Position numbers and translations under genes: made by a program. The notes under the pieces were generated by a model, which saw only the letters and a program-made list of their open reading frames with translations, had not been told where the DNA came from and did no database searches. A stretch of DNA of 64,000 nt from Saccharospirillaceae bacterium. GTDB lineage: Bacteria; Pseudomonadota; Gammaproteobacteria; Pseudomonadales; Oceanobacteraceae. This document shows positions 36,517 to 45,843 of this stretch, piece after piece. Position 1 is the first letter of the stretch; the number at the start of each line of letters is the position of its first letter. The stretch covers positions 1 to 64,000 of the forward strand of contig JAJOJJ010000014.1 in NCBI GenBank assembly GCA_021208685.1, written 5' to 3'.

Positions 36517-38352
36517 ATGAGATACACCCCCTGCAAACCAGCCATTCTGGCTGCGCTGATGGCTTCGGTTTTCAGCAGCTACTCTCAGGCAGATGATGCC
36601 GTTGAACTGGATGCGCAACGCGTTACCGGACAGTTATTCGGGCAGAATGTTGCCGAACAGGCATTTGCGGTCGAGGTGATTGAACGCGCCGATCTGGACT
36701 TATTGCCAGTGACCAATCTGGCCGATGCGCTGGAGTGGGTGGGTGGACTGGATGTGCGCCAGCGTGGCAGCGGCGCACAGGTCGATCTTGGCATCCGTGG
36801 TGCCGGTTATGAACAGACGCTGATTCTGGTCGATGGCGTGCGCATGAACGATCCGCAGACCGGCCATCATAATTTCGATCTGCCGGTTACTCTGGAAGAT
36901 ATCGAGCGCATTGAAATCGTCCGTGGTCCGGGCGCCGGGCAGTATGGCCCGAACGGGAATGCCGGGGTGATCAATCTGGTTACACGCAAGCAGGTGGAGT
37001 CTGACAATGGCCGCCGCGCGTTGTTAAAAGCCGAAGCCGGCAGCAAAGATTACGCCCGTGGCTTGCTGAGCCTGGCCAAAACTAAGGGGAACTGGAGCCA
37101 CTTTGCGGCGATCAGTCAGCAGGAATCGGATACCTACATCAAAGGCGCTGATCTGGATTACATCAGTCAGCAGGGCAACTACCGTCTGGTGCATCAGAAT
37201 GATGCGCATACCACGGTACTGGGACTGGGCTATCTGGACCGGGGTTTTGGCGCCCAGGGCTTTTATGCCGGAGCCGACAAGCGTGCCAATGAAAACACCA
37301 TTCAGCGCCACGCTTATCTTACCCACGAGCAGCGTTATTCTGCGGGTCGCAGTGTCGATGTTGCCGTTAACTGGCGTCAGCACGACGATGAGTTTTTCTA
37401 TCTGACTTACTCCCCCTCTGTGCATCAGACCAACGCCTGGCAGAGCCGTCTGCGTTTTCGTCTGAATGAATCACTGGCGCTGGGCTACGAGTTTAATCAG
37501 GAAGACATTGAGAGCACGTCCATTGTGGGCGCCCGCCATGAACGTGAATACGGCAGCGCTTTTGCGTTTGGCCAGTACGACTTTGGGGGCGTGCAGCTGG
37601 CGGGCAGCCTGTCGTATCTCGATTATGACGGCGGCGACAGCTATACCTTGCCGGTGCTGGGGCTGACCCTGCCGCTGGCGGCTGGTCAGCAACTGTATCT
37701 GAACGCCGGTAAAAGCGTGCGTGTGCCGACCATGAACGACCTGTATCTGAACCAAAGTGCAAACAAGGGGAATCCGGACGTTGACGTTGAACAGACCAAC
37801 AGTGCTGAACTGGGTGCACGCCTGAATCTGGCGGGTCTGCAAACCCGTCTGGCGGTTTTTAAACGCAACACCACCGATGCCATCGATTACACCCAGACGG
37901 CGGCTGAAGTCGCCGATCCGGCCATTAATTACTACACCGCACGCAACATTGATGCGATTAATACCAAAGGCTTTGATGCAGAGCTGGATGCCACCGGCCT
38001 GCTGGCAGCAAGCGGTCTGCAGAAGGTCAGTCTGAGCTATACCCGCCTGATTCAGGACTTTACCAATCAGTATGAGAAGGCCCGCTACAGCAAATCGCAG
38101 CTTGAGCATCAGGTCATACTGTCACTGGCCTATGAGTTGCTGCCGGGTTTGAGCGCAACCTCGCTGTATAAATTTGAAGATCGCTATGATCAGAATGGTT
38201 ACCGCATCTGGGATCTGGGCTTAAAGCAGCAGAATAATGGCTGGAGCTGGGCCGTTGCGGCGACCAATGTGCTGGACGCGGACTATATCGACAGTGGTTT
38301 TATTGAAGCGCCGGGCACCGGCTATCGCTTTGAGATCAGCGCTGACCTGTAA
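36517..38352 (+). CDS. TonB-dependent outer-membrane receptor, BtuB-like
   Basis: 611 residues from the ATG at 36517 (GAGG ribosome site). Signal peptide about 1-25 (ending SQA). The plug domain includes LADALEWVGGLDVRQRG and the conserved IEIVRGPGAGQYGPNGNAGV. A 22-strand barrel ends RFEISADL, so the last residue is Leu rather than the usual aromatic. Size and plug sequence resemble the BtuB/vitamin and small-siderophore receptor group. The substrate is not determined. No cobalamin riboswitch is apparent. It probably takes energy from the TonB operon 1.1 kb upstream. Confidence 0.85.
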   Translation: MRYTPCKPAILAALMASVFSSYSQADDAVELDAQRVTGQLFGQNVAEQAFAVEVIERADLDLLPVTNLADALEWVGGLDVRQRGSGAQVDLGIRGAGYEQTLILVDGVRMNDPQTGHHNFDLPVTLEDIERIEIVRGPGAGQYGPNGNAGVINLVTRKQVESDNGRRALLKAEAGSKDYARGLLSLAKTKGNWSHFAAISQQESDTYIKGADLDYISQQGNYRLVHQNDAHTTVLGLGYLDRGFGAQGFYAGADKRANENTIQRHAYLTHEQRYSAGRSVDVAVNWRQHDDEFFYLTYSPSVHQTNAWQSRLRFRLNESLALGYEFNQEDIESTSIVGARHEREYGSAFAFGQYDFGGVQLAGSLSYLDYDGGDSYTLPVLGLTLPLAAGQQLYLNAGKSVRVPTMNDLYLNQSANKGNPDVDVEQTNSAELGARLNLAGLQTRLAVFKRNTTDAIDYTQTAAEVADPAINYYTARNIDAINTKGFDAELDATGLLAASGLQKVSLSYTRLIQDFTNQYEKARYSKSQLEHQVILSLAYELLPGLSATSLYKFEDRYDQNGYRIWDLGLKQQNNGWSWAVAATNVLDADYIDSGFIEAPGTGYRFEISADL

Positions 38353-38427
38353 GTCGCCGGTCTGTGAATCACAGGGCGTGAGAGTTTAAGGGAAAGGTGA
38401 GCGCATGACCGGCGGAATGCCGGTCAC

Positions 38428-38465
38428 AAAAAAGCCGGAGCAGGACAACCCGCTCCGGCTTTTTT
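38428..38465. terminator. Bidirectional terminator between the receptor and thiI
   Basis: A 14-bp perfect stem (38428-38441 with 38452-38465) includes terminal A6 and T6. A second hairpin (GACCGGC / GCCGGTC, 38407-38425) lies just before it. Confidence 0.9.
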
Positions 38466-38482
38466 GTGCGCGCAGCCGCGCT

Positions 38483-40000
38483 TCAGGCTTCGCTGCTGTC
38501 GCTGGCTTCCACCTTATGGGTGGGTTTAGCAAAGCCCGGCTCCATAAACACCGCAAAGTGACCGCGCTGCTCGCTCATCAGATGATGGGCATGAATCTTA
38601 CTCATGGTGCCTTTCTGGCAATACAGCAGGAAGCGGGTATCCGGCTGTTGTTTTGTCAGTTCGTTTACGCGGTTATCAAGATCGTAAAACGGAATGGTCA
38701 GCACGCGGTTATTGGTCAGATTCAGGGGCGCATCGGCGGCTTCCGATGGGTGGCGAATGTCGATGATCACATCGTTCAGGCCCGGCGTGGTAACGATATC
38801 AACGTTTTCCAGACCACTCTCAGCGCTGTTAAGAACGTCATCGATGCGCTGGTAAGTGGCATTGGCCAATGCCTGCTCCAATACATCAAAATTGAACTTG
38901 GCTTCGGCCACATCCACTTTGCTGCGGTCACCCACAGTGGTCGGATTGACTGAGATCACACCGCAGTATTCCGGCATGGTGGCAGCGAACATTTCCGTGC
39001 CGATGCGGCGTGCGGTGTCGATGATGTCCTGCTTATCCATGGCCGCCAGCGGACGCAGCACCATGCGGTCGGCAACCTCATCAATCACCGCCAGATTGGT
39101 GATGGTCTGGCTGGCAACCTGGGCTACGGCTTCACCGGTGACCAGCGCCGGAATGTTCAGGCTTTCCGCGACGCGCGACGCAGCGCGCAGCATCATACGC
39201 TTCAGCACAACGCCCATCTGGCCGGTATCGACATTGGTCAGGATCTCCGTGACCACATGCTCAAACGGCACGGTAACAAACTTAACCCGGTGACTTTCAC
39301 CAAAGGTACTCCACAGGTAGTGAGACACCTGCTTCACGCCGATCTCATGCGCACTGCCGCCAAGATTGAAGAAGCAGAAGTGAGTCTTCAGGCCGCGACG
39401 GGTCATCAGGTAGCTGGCAACGGTGGAATCAAAGCCGCCGGAAATCAGACTCAGCACATCGCCCTGACTGCCCAGCGGATAACCGCCCAGCCCTTTGATG
39501 GTTTGCTGCACCACCTGAACCTTGTCGTTACGCAGTTCGGCCAGTACCACCACATCCGGACGATGGAGATCAACACGTAGGGCATCGGTCTCTTTCAGAA
39601 AGCCGCCACCCATGTAAATTTCGGCCTGATGAGAGGTGAAATCGTGCTGGCCGGCACGCTTGATGCGCACACAAAAGGATTTGCCGGCGACGCGCTCACG
39701 GTAGGCATCGCGCACGCGCTGGTAGGCTTCGTCCAGCGTGGTAAAGGTGTATTCGGTGATCTCAAGTGCCGCAGCAATGCCCGGTGTGTGCGACAGGATC
39801 TGAATGGCCTGGCGGCGGGCCGCATCATCATCACGGTTGACCAGAACAATCAGGCTGTCCCAGCGATTCTGAACATCCACCGAAATGGCGTGGCGGCGGA
39901 ATATGTTCTGCAGATTCTGACGCAGAATCTTGGTCATCTGCTTGCGCACACTGGTGGATTTGATGGTGATTTCCGGGAACAGCTTGATTACGAACTTCAT
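38483..40000 (-). CDS. thiI: tRNA uracil 4-sulfurtransferase with rhodanese domain
   Basis: 505 residues. A ferredoxin-like region and THUMP domain (about 1-165) precede the PP-loop pyrophosphatase (SGGFDS, 187-192). The C-terminal rhodanese domain (about 405-490) has the persulfide cysteine C461 in YCQKGTMS, and the partner cysteine C346 is in MPEYCGVIS. It makes 4-thiouridine at tRNA position 8 and supports thiamine thiazole synthesis. This is the full-length E. coli type. The start lacks a normal ribosome site; the bases before the ATG on the coding strand read CGCCTCCCT. Confidence 0.95.
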   Translation of the reverse strand: MKFVIKLFPEITIKSTSVRKQMTKILRQNLQNIFRRHAISVDVQNRWDSLIVLVNRDDDAARRQAIQILSHTPGIAAALEITEYTFTTLDEAYQRVRDAYRERVAGKSFCVRIKRAGQHDFTSHQAEIYMGGGFLKETDALRVDLHRPDVVVLAELRNDKVQVVQQTIKGLGGYPLGSQGDVLSLISGGFDSTVASYLMTRRGLKTHFCFFNLGGSAHEIGVKQVSHYLWSTFGESHRVKFVTVPFEHVVTEILTNVDTGQMGVVLKRMMLRAASRVAESLNIPALVTGEAVAQVASQTITNLAVIDEVADRMVLRPLAAMDKQDIIDTARRIGTEMFAATMPEYCGVISVNPTTVGDRSKVDVAEAKFNFDVLEQALANATYQRIDDVLNSAESGLENVDIVTTPGLNDVIIDIRHPSEAADAPLNLTNNRVLTIPFYDLDNRVNELTKQQPDTRFLLYCQKGTMSKIHAHHLMSEQRGHFAVFMEPGFAKPTHKVEASDSSEA

Positions 40001-40229
40001 AGGGAGGCGGGGCGGTAAAATTTGGGGCGCGAAGTATACCTTACTTCCATGGCCTGAGCATCCGCAGGGCGGGCCAGTATGGATTTAGACTGGTTTGTTT
40101 ATTACCAAAATATGTCTAAAGCATTACCTGATGGAAAGACGTGCTGCCAAACAGTGCAACGTCATCGTATTGTCATACCGGCTCAGCACTCTGCTATTGC
40201 ATCTCATCATGAAACTGAAGGAGTAGGAC

Positions 40230-40976
40230 ATGACAAAACGCATTGCACTGGTAACCGGCGGAACTGGCGGCATTGGTACTGCCATCTGCAAGCAGCTGCA
40301 TGACGATGGCTATCAGGTAGTGGCCGGCTACTATCACGGCGGTAATCACGACAAGGCTCAGGCCTGGCAGGATGCGCTGAAAGAAGAGGGGTATGACATT
40401 GCTCTGGCCTTCGGCAATATCCGTGATTTTGCATCCTGCGAAGCCTGCATTGACGGCATCCGCAAAGATTTCGGCACCATCGACGTGCTCATCAACAATG
40501 GCGGCATCACCCGCGACACCACGCTGCGTAAAATGTCGCCTGAATACTGGCATGATGTGATCGAAACCAACCTGACGTCCGTGTTCTACATGACCCGTCT
40601 GGTGATTAACGACATGCTGGAGAAAAAGTGGGGGCGGATCGTCAATATCTCTTCCATCAACGGTGAAAAAGGCCAGTTTGGTCAGGCTAACTATTCCGCA
40701 GCCAAAGCCGGGATGTACGGTTTCACCAAAGCCGTGGCACAGGAAGTGGCCAGTAAAGGCATCACTGTGAATACCGTCTCGCCGGGCTACATCGCCACCA
40801 GCATGATCATGGATGTGCCGGAAGAAATCCGCGAGGACATCCGCAAAGGCATTCCGGTCGGTCGTTTTGGTGAGCCTGAAGATATTGCGCGGGTGGTGAG
40901 TTTCCTGGCTGACGACAAGGCTGGCTTTATCACTGGTGCCAATATTTCCGCCAATGGCGGGCAATATATGCACTGA
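40230..40976 (+). CDS. phaB: Acetoacetyl-CoA reductase
   Basis: 248-residue short-chain dehydrogenase of the PhaB/FabG group. It has the cofactor motif TGGTGGIG (9-16), NNGG (89-92) and the catalytic set S142, Y155, K159. The PhaB-typical ending ITGANISANGGQYMH and the NGEKGQFGQANYSAAKAG stretch favour acetoacetyl-CoA over ACP substrates. It makes (R)-3-hydroxybutyryl-CoA. No phaA or phaC is nearby, so a polyhydroxyalkanoate role is inferred only. The ribosome site AAGGAGTAGG is strong. Confidence 0.9.
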   Translation: MTKRIALVTGGTGGIGTAICKQLHDDGYQVVAGYYHGGNHDKAQAWQDALKEEGYDIALAFGNIRDFASCEACIDGIRKDFGTIDVLINNGGITRDTTLRKMSPEYWHDVIETNLTSVFYMTRLVINDMLEKKWGRIVNISSINGEKGQFGQANYSAAKAGMYGFTKAVAQEVASKGITVNTVSPGYIATSMIMDVPEEIREDIRKGIPVGRFGEPEDIARVVSFLADDKAGFITGANISANGGQYMH

Positions 40977-41029
40977 GGCTGCCTGCCGTATTGGCAGATT
41001 ATGCGCATCGCACAAGCAGAAGCCGGGGC

Positions 41030-42289
41030 CTAAAGCTCCGGCTTCAGCTTTTTATGGCGGGCACTGGCGTGGCGCTCGCGCAGCTCGGTGTCGATGTAGC
41101 GGTCGGTGGTTGCCATGCTGGCATGACCGGCATCTTCCTTAACATGCTCTTTCGGGCGGAATTTTACATCTTCAGAAATACCGGTATGGCGCAACCAGTG
41201 GACGGTGGCCACGCGCAGCTCCTGAGCCTCATCCTCCAGTCCCTGACTGCGCATGCGCTCAAAGGCCTGATCAAAGCAGGATTGCACCAGATATCGGATT
41301 TGCCGGGTACTGGTGACCGGGCCGCGACCTTTTAAACGCTGCACGAGCGGCGTTTGCTCGCCAACATAGGGCAGGCGCGGCAGATTCAGGTGCTCACGGT
41401 AACGGCGCAGGGCGGCGAGCATCTCGTCGGATACCGTCACCAGTCGTGCTTTGTTGCCTTTGCCGACCACACGCAGCCACCAGTTGCCATCGGCATCGGT
41501 ATGGAAATCCCCCATCACCGGTGTCGAGCGCTCATCCGCCACCAGCTCCGATATGCGCAGGTACATGCCAAACAGCAGGCGCATCACAAACAATGAGCGC
41601 TCGTGCTCAGCCGGGTGTTCTCGGGCCAGCTGCTCGACGGTTTCCAGAATAAAATCCCACTGCAGATTCGACAGCCGCCTTACCGGCTCCTGATAGGCAT
41701 GACGTTGCAGAAACTTGCTTTTCTGGCGGATGAGCGCCACCGGATTGATGCGCAGATAGTCTTCCTGCAGGAGATAATTGAAATACGTCGACAGCACAGC
41801 AAACAGCGCCTGCAGGCTCTTCTGCGACAGCGAAAACACGGCTCGCGCCTGCGGATCAGCCTTAACCGCCTGATTAACAAAGGGCCGCCAGTCCGGATTG
41901 GCAACGCGCTCACCCTGATGATGTTTAAAACGCGCTACCTGTTTGCAGCCAATCCAGGCCTTAGGCGGCGACTGGCAGAAGTGGATATAGGTTTCGAGAT
42001 CCTGGCGTTTAAGCTCGCCGAGACCACAGCCACGTACCAGCCAGCACCATTGCAGCAGACGCTCAACTTCACGCCGGTAACTGTTAAAGGTGGCGGTGCT
42101 GCCGTTATAACTCACAAGAAAACTGAAGGTGTGAACCAGATCCTCAAAGGTGCCCTCGATACGTTGCAGTCCGGGGTGCTTCGTCAGCACCTGACGGGCG
42201 CTGCTCAGAGGATTGCCCAGATAATCAAGCTGATCGATTAAAGGCATGGGCGGCTGACTGAGGCCGGATGCAATATCAGGTATAGGCAT
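41030..42289 (-). CDS. Tyrosine site-specific recombinase (Xer/integrase family)
   Basis: 419 residues, longer than XerC/XerD (about 300). The N-terminal core-binding region (about 50-200) includes an unusual insertion with PPKAWIGCKQVARFKHHQ. The catalytic domain is complete: R245 (LRISEL), K277 (GKGNK), H364/R367 (HWLRHTG), H389 (GHAS) and nucleophile Y398 (TDRYID). It should therefore be active. No phage or transposon genes accompany it. Its start is 39 bp from a degenerate dif-like site, and a better site lies about 520 bp upstream. It may be a single-recombinase system; IntI's characteristic extra helix was not recognised. Confidence 0.88.
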   Translation of the reverse strand: MPIPDIASGLSQPPMPLIDQLDYLGNPLSSARQVLTKHPGLQRIEGTFEDLVHTFSFLVSYNGSTATFNSYRREVERLLQWCWLVRGCGLGELKRQDLETYIHFCQSPPKAWIGCKQVARFKHHQGERVANPDWRPFVNQAVKADPQARAVFSLSQKSLQALFAVLSTYFNYLLQEDYLRINPVALIRQKSKFLQRHAYQEPVRRLSNLQWDFILETVEQLAREHPAEHERSLFVMRLLFGMYLRISELVADERSTPVMGDFHTDADGNWWLRVVGKGNKARLVTVSDEMLAALRRYREHLNLPRLPYVGEQTPLVQRLKGRGPVTSTRQIRYLVQSCFDQAFERMRSQGLEDEAQELRVATVHWLRHTGISEDVKFRPKEHVKEDAGHASMATTDRYIDTELRERHASARHKKLKPEL

Positions 42290-42327
42290 GTTGTCTGCTG
42301 AGTGGTTGGACGGCGGTCAGCCGCAAA

Positions 42328-42355
42328 TTTGTGGATGACTAAAATTATCGGAAAT
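42328..42355 (+). other. Proximal dif-like recombination site (degenerate left arm)
   Basis: The right arm TTATCGGAAAT (42345-42355) is identical to the distal site. The six-base spacer is CTAAAA and the left arm TTTGTGGATGA matches the distal left arm at 6 of 11 positions. It sits 39 bp upstream of the recombinase start. Function is inferred from layout only. Confidence 0.4.
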
Positions 42356-42405
42356 ATGACACAGGAATGAGTGTCAGTCCAAGTCATACAGTGCGCGCAT
42401 GGGTT

Positions 42406-42456
42406 AAAGGTCGCCTCCGTTCGGTTCGCACGCCGACCTGAGGCAGCCAGACCTTT
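42406..42456. repeat. Bulged inverted repeat within the putative cassette
   Basis: AAAGGTC plus GCCTC (42406-42417) pairs with GAGGC and GACCTTT (42440-42444, 42450-42456), leaving five extrahelical bases (AGCCA) on one side. An inner stem TCGG / CCGA (42421-42424 with 42433-42436) closes the fold. Imperfect stems with extrahelical bases recall integron attC sites, but the attC end motifs are absent. Confidence 0.45.
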
Positions 42457-42806
42457 ACGGCGCGGAGACTAAAGCGAGAACGACGCCAAGCCCGGGTTTC
42501 GTCTGTATTTCGATCTGAATCCTGTGGTCTTTTGAGTTGCAGGGCCTTTCTGGCTTCAGCTTGGCAACGTGCGCGCTTCGTGCGGGAAGATCATTCGTGA
42601 AAAAAACTTCAGACTCTCATTAGATATGAACCATAACCAATTGTTTTCAAACAATATTTTCATCATGAATAAGCCTGAAGCCATCATCGAGCACTGTTAA
42701 AGCGACAAGTCTGGCCGAAACGGAAATCCGCTGAAAACTGGCCGCTGATCGTTGCCGGAAGTCGCAAACAGGTTCGTGCCGGTGGTGTTTTCAGAGGATA
42801 TTCTCA

Positions 42807-42834
42807 TATTCCGATAATATCAATTATCGGAAAT
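42807..42834 (+). other. Distal dif-like recombination site
   Basis: Left arm TATTCCGATAA (42807-42817), six-base spacer TATCAA, right arm TTATCGGAAAT (42824-42834). The arms are complementary at 9 of 11 positions, and the inner ends ATAA and TTAT flank a six-base spacer exactly as in E. coli dif, whose right arm is TTATGTTAAAT. The rest of the sequence differs from canonical dif. Confidence 0.5.
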
Positions 42835-43007
42835 ATAAGGATGAGCACCGTCACCAAACTTCAGGCAATTCCGCACCCCTTTCCGGTCACGTCTGAATGA
42901 ACCCGACCTGAGCCGCATTGTTGCTTGAGGCTCAGAATTGCCGCTCAGTGCAAAGGCGGATTTGTCCGCTACGCTATAAGCGATCGGTCATTGCGAAGGA
43001 TTTGCTG

Positions 43008-44123
43008 ATGAATAAACCCCCGCTGTTGTGCACAATCTGGCTGCTGAATGCCATGCTCCTGTGGCCAGCCGTTGCTGATGAGCCAGCCAAGGCCCTGAAT
43101 CTGGAATCGCTGATTACACTGGAAACAGTACGCAATCTTGATGGCGGAATTGAAACCGGCTGGCGGCATCTGTCAAACGCCGATCTTACGGTTACGCTCG
43201 ACACCGCTGCCGCTGACTGGTGGCAAAACGGCGAATGGAATCTTTATGTGCTCGGCCTGTACGGTGGCGAACCCGGTGAAATGACCGGTGATCTGCAAAC
43301 CATTTCCAACATTGAGGCAGAAAATGCCTTGCGCCTTTATGAATTCTGGTACCGGCACTCCTTTGCTGAAGGGCGCATACAGATAATTGGTGGGCTGCAT
43401 GATTACAACAGCGCGTTTTACAGCCTTCAGGCAGCTGATTTATTCAGTCATGCCGCTTTTGGTATAGGTACAGAGGCTTCGCAGGCAACACCTTCCATTT
43501 TCCCTGTCACCGCCCTCGCCGTTATGCTGGCCATTGAAGGCGATGAACACTATCTGCGCCTGGCCGCCTATGATGGCAAACCGGGACATCCGCACAAAAC
43601 CTCCGGTACCCATATCCGTTTTGATGAGGGTGACGGTGGTTTCTACGCCGCTGAATGGGGCGTGCTGGCGACCGACCGCTACGCCGTCGGTGTTGGCGGC
43701 TGGTGGCACACCGCTGACGTCGACAATCCGGTTGATGGCGATCCATCTGACCGCAATCAGGGTGCTTACGCCATGGGGCAGATTACCCTGAATCAACAGG
43801 TGCAGCTGTTTATCCAGGCCGGTAATGCGCACCCGGACAGGAATCAGATCGGTGCTTATTACGGGGCGGGCGTTCGTCTGAACAATCCATTGACTGAGGG
43901 TGATGGTCTTGGCCTGGCGGTTGCCCATGCGCGCAACAGCTCCACATTTCTGGATGCAAATCCGGGACTGGATGCTGCTGAAACAGCCTGGGAGCTGACC
44001 TACCAGTATCCATGGCAGCGGTTTGCTGTGCAGTCGAGTCTTTACTATATCCAGAACCCTGGTACCGATCCTGATCTGCGAGATTCGCTGGCTGTCGGGT
44101 TGCGTCTGTACATCGAGATTTAA
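43008..44123 (+). CDS. Carbohydrate porin, OprB family
   Basis: 371 residues from the ATG at 43008 (ribosome site GAAGGA); the signal peptide is about 1-23, ending AVA. The beta-barrel sequence shows the OprB hallmarks GGLHDYNSAFYSLQAADLFS, SIFPVTALAV and a C-terminal SLAVGLRLYIEI strand. It is expected to allow diffusion of sugars or other small solutes across the outer membrane. The chemoreceptor gene starts 12 bases after its stop, so the two are probably co-transcribed, possibly linking uptake and taxis to one solute (inference). Confidence 0.82.
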   Translation: MNKPPLLCTIWLLNAMLLWPAVADEPAKALNLESLITLETVRNLDGGIETGWRHLSNADLTVTLDTAAADWWQNGEWNLYVLGLYGGEPGEMTGDLQTISNIEAENALRLYEFWYRHSFAEGRIQIIGGLHDYNSAFYSLQAADLFSHAAFGIGTEASQATPSIFPVTALAVMLAIEGDEHYLRLAAYDGKPGHPHKTSGTHIRFDEGDGGFYAAEWGVLATDRYAVGVGGWWHTADVDNPVDGDPSDRNQGAYAMGQITLNQQVQLFIQAGNAHPDRNQIGAYYGAGVRLNNPLTEGDGLGLAVAHARNSSTFLDANPGLDAAETAWELTYQYPWQRFAVQSSLYYIQNPGTDPDLRDSLAVGLRLYIEI

Positions 44124-44135
44124 GGAATCATCTTT

Positions 44136-45734
44136 ATGACTATTAAACGTGCGCTCTTACTGGTAATTGGCTGTTTTCTGGCGCTGATTCTTCTTAATAC
44201 CTGGGTCGGCTGGCAGACCAGCGGTAAGCTGAGCGGATTGCTCAGCTACATCACAGGCCCGGCCTGGGATACCGCCGACGGTGCCATGGAAGGACAAATC
44301 GGAGTGCAGCAGGAGGTTATTGCCATCTACCAGCTGGTTCACAATGAAGTGAATTCAGCGCAGGCCATTAAATCGCTCGCGAACGCATCCGAAATGGCTG
44401 ATGAATCTCTGGGTCGCATGGAATCAGCGGGCCTGATTGATCCGCAGCAACTGAGCACTTTTCATCGCTATCTTAGCGAATACCACCAGTTGCGTGATGA
44501 TCTGGTATCTCAGCTGCAGCAGGGTCAGGATACCCGTGATACTTATGCGAAGTTCCAGCGCAGCGTGTACGCGCTGCTGGACGAAATAGGCAATCTGGAA
44601 GCCGAGGCGGACAGCAAGGTTGAAGCAGAAACAAGCCAGGTCAGAAACCTGACAAGCAACGCCCGCTGGCAACTCCTGAGCGGGTTGCTTCTGGGGCTGA
44701 TTATTGCCGCCCTGCTCTATTTGCTGACTCACAAAGCCATCACAAGCCCGATTAGCCGTATTCTGAGCAATCTGCGTGAGTTAACGGAAGGTTCGGGGGA
44801 TCTTACCGTACGACTGCCCGGCGCCGGAAAAACCAGCGAAACCGGCCAGCTGGCAACGGGTTTTAACAAATTTGTGGAAAAGCTCCAGCATCTGCTGCAA
44901 CAAGCGCAGCACAGTAATCAGTCACTGGTAGCCACCAGTCACACCATTGGCACCATCACGGCGCATTCTGCTCAGGGGGTGGATGTTCAATTGCGCGAAA
45001 CAACCCAGATGGCCACGGCCATTGAACACATCACCCACTCTCTTGGTCAGGTATTGCAGGCTGCGGATAAAGCCAGAGCAGCCTCAGACGATGCTTCTCA
45101 CACCACCCGCACTGGCGAAGGCGTGGTCGCCGATGCACGCTCGGGCGTGGATGAAGTTGCGCGCGAGGTTGATAATGCCGCACAGGTCATTCAGGGGTTA
45201 GTGGCTGACAGCCAGCAGATTACCGGCATGCTGGAGGTGATTCGCAGCATTGCAGAGCAAACCAACCTGCTGGCGTTGAATGCTGCCATTGAGGCTGCCC
45301 GTGCCGGAGAAAGCGGTCGCGGATTCGCCGTGGTTGCTGATGAGGTACGGAATCTTGCGTCACGGACTCAGGAATCCACCAGAGACATTGAGGGTATCAT
45401 TGCCAACATTACGTCCGGCTCTGCACGGGCGGTGGAGGTAATGAGCGGTGCCCAACAGAAAACACTGATCATCAAAGAGCGGATTGATAAAACATCCACA
45501 GCCTTTCATGGGATTGTGGCAACCGTTGATCAGATAAACAGCATGAACCGGGATATTGTCCGGGCAACTCAGGATCAGGAGCGTGAGATGCTGCATATCA
45601 GCACCAGCATGACCAGTATTCTGAAGCAGGCTCAGGATAATCATCAGCTTTGTGTGGATGCAGAGAAGAGCCGTAAGCAGCTGGATACCGATGTATCACA
45701 GCTGGCCGGTTTGCTTGGCCAGTTCAGAACCTGA
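44136..45734 (+). CDS. Methyl-accepting chemotaxis protein
   Basis: 532 residues. TM1 is about 5-24, the periplasmic helical sensor about 25-180, and TM2 about 182-203 ([20 protein letters not shown]). A HAMP-like linker precedes the cytoplasmic signalling hairpin. The conserved tip [20 protein letters not shown] lies at about 374-393. The sensor is a four-helix type with no named ligand domain. There is no C-terminal CheR-binding pentapeptide; the protein ends LLGQFRT. It is encoded directly after an OprB-type porin. Confidence 0.9.
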   Translation: MTIKRALLLVIGCFLALILLNTWVGWQTSGKLSGLLSYITGPAWDTADGAMEGQIGVQQEVIAIYQLVHNEVNSAQAIKSLANASEMADESLGRMESAGLIDPQQLSTFHRYLSEYHQLRDDLVSQLQQGQDTRDTYAKFQRSVYALLDEIGNLEAEADSKVEAETSQVRNLTSNARWQLLSGLLLGLIIAALLYLLTHKAITSPISRILSNLRELTEGSGDLTVRLPGAGKTSETGQLATGFNKFVEKLQHLLQQAQHSNQSLVATSHTIGTITAHSAQGVDVQLRETTQMATAIEHITHSLGQVLQAADKARAASDDASHTTRTGEGVVADARSGVDEVAREVDNAAQVIQGLVADSQQITGMLEVIRSIAEQTNLLALNAAIEAARAGESGRGFAVVADEVRNLASRTQESTRDIEGIIANITSGSARAVEVMSGAQQKTLIIKERIDKTSTAFHGIVATVDQINSMNRDIVRATQDQEREMLHISTSMTSILKQAQDNHQLCVDAEKSRKQLDTDVSQLAGLLGQFRT

Positions 45735-45809
45735 GTGAGGAGTGGTCTGCCCTCCTCACGGCCAGAATAGGTATCCGTTGAGCTCCGGCCTGCCCTGACA
45801 ATACCGCAA

Positions 45810-45831
45810 CCGGAGCCGATTTCCGCTCCGG
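45810..45831. terminator. Weak hairpin between convergent chemoreceptor and DUF945 genes
   Basis: The stem CCGGAGC / GCTCCGG (45810-45816 with 45825-45831) is followed by GTTT rather than a long T-run. Its position between two convergent genes supports a terminator or mRNA 3'-end role. Confidence 0.4.
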
Positions 45832-45843
45832 CGTTTGACACGA

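Larger units (their letters stand above)
42290..43007. other. 718-bp gene-free region between recombinase and porin gene
   Basis: The stretch has no credible gene. It contains two direct copies of a 15-bp recombination-site-like sequence (42343-42357, 42822-42836), a bulged inverted repeat (42406-42456), an AT-rich palindrome ATTGTTT / AAACAAT (42640-42655) and a hairpin CTGAGCC / GGCTCAG (42908-42935). A 19-codon frame at 42841-42900 is too short and poorly spaced from its AAGG to claim. The porin gene's promoter must be here. Confidence 0.6.

Noticed and set aside
40079..40303. 74-codon frame running into phaB
   Set aside because: It continues out of frame inside phaB and has no ribosome site; phaB has a strong one at its own ATG.
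42343..42836. Canonical chromosomal dif or integron attC
   Set aside because: The arms differ from the gammaproteobacterial dif sequence except for the TTAT...AAAT ends, and the attC end motifs (RYYYAAC/GTTRRRY) are absent.
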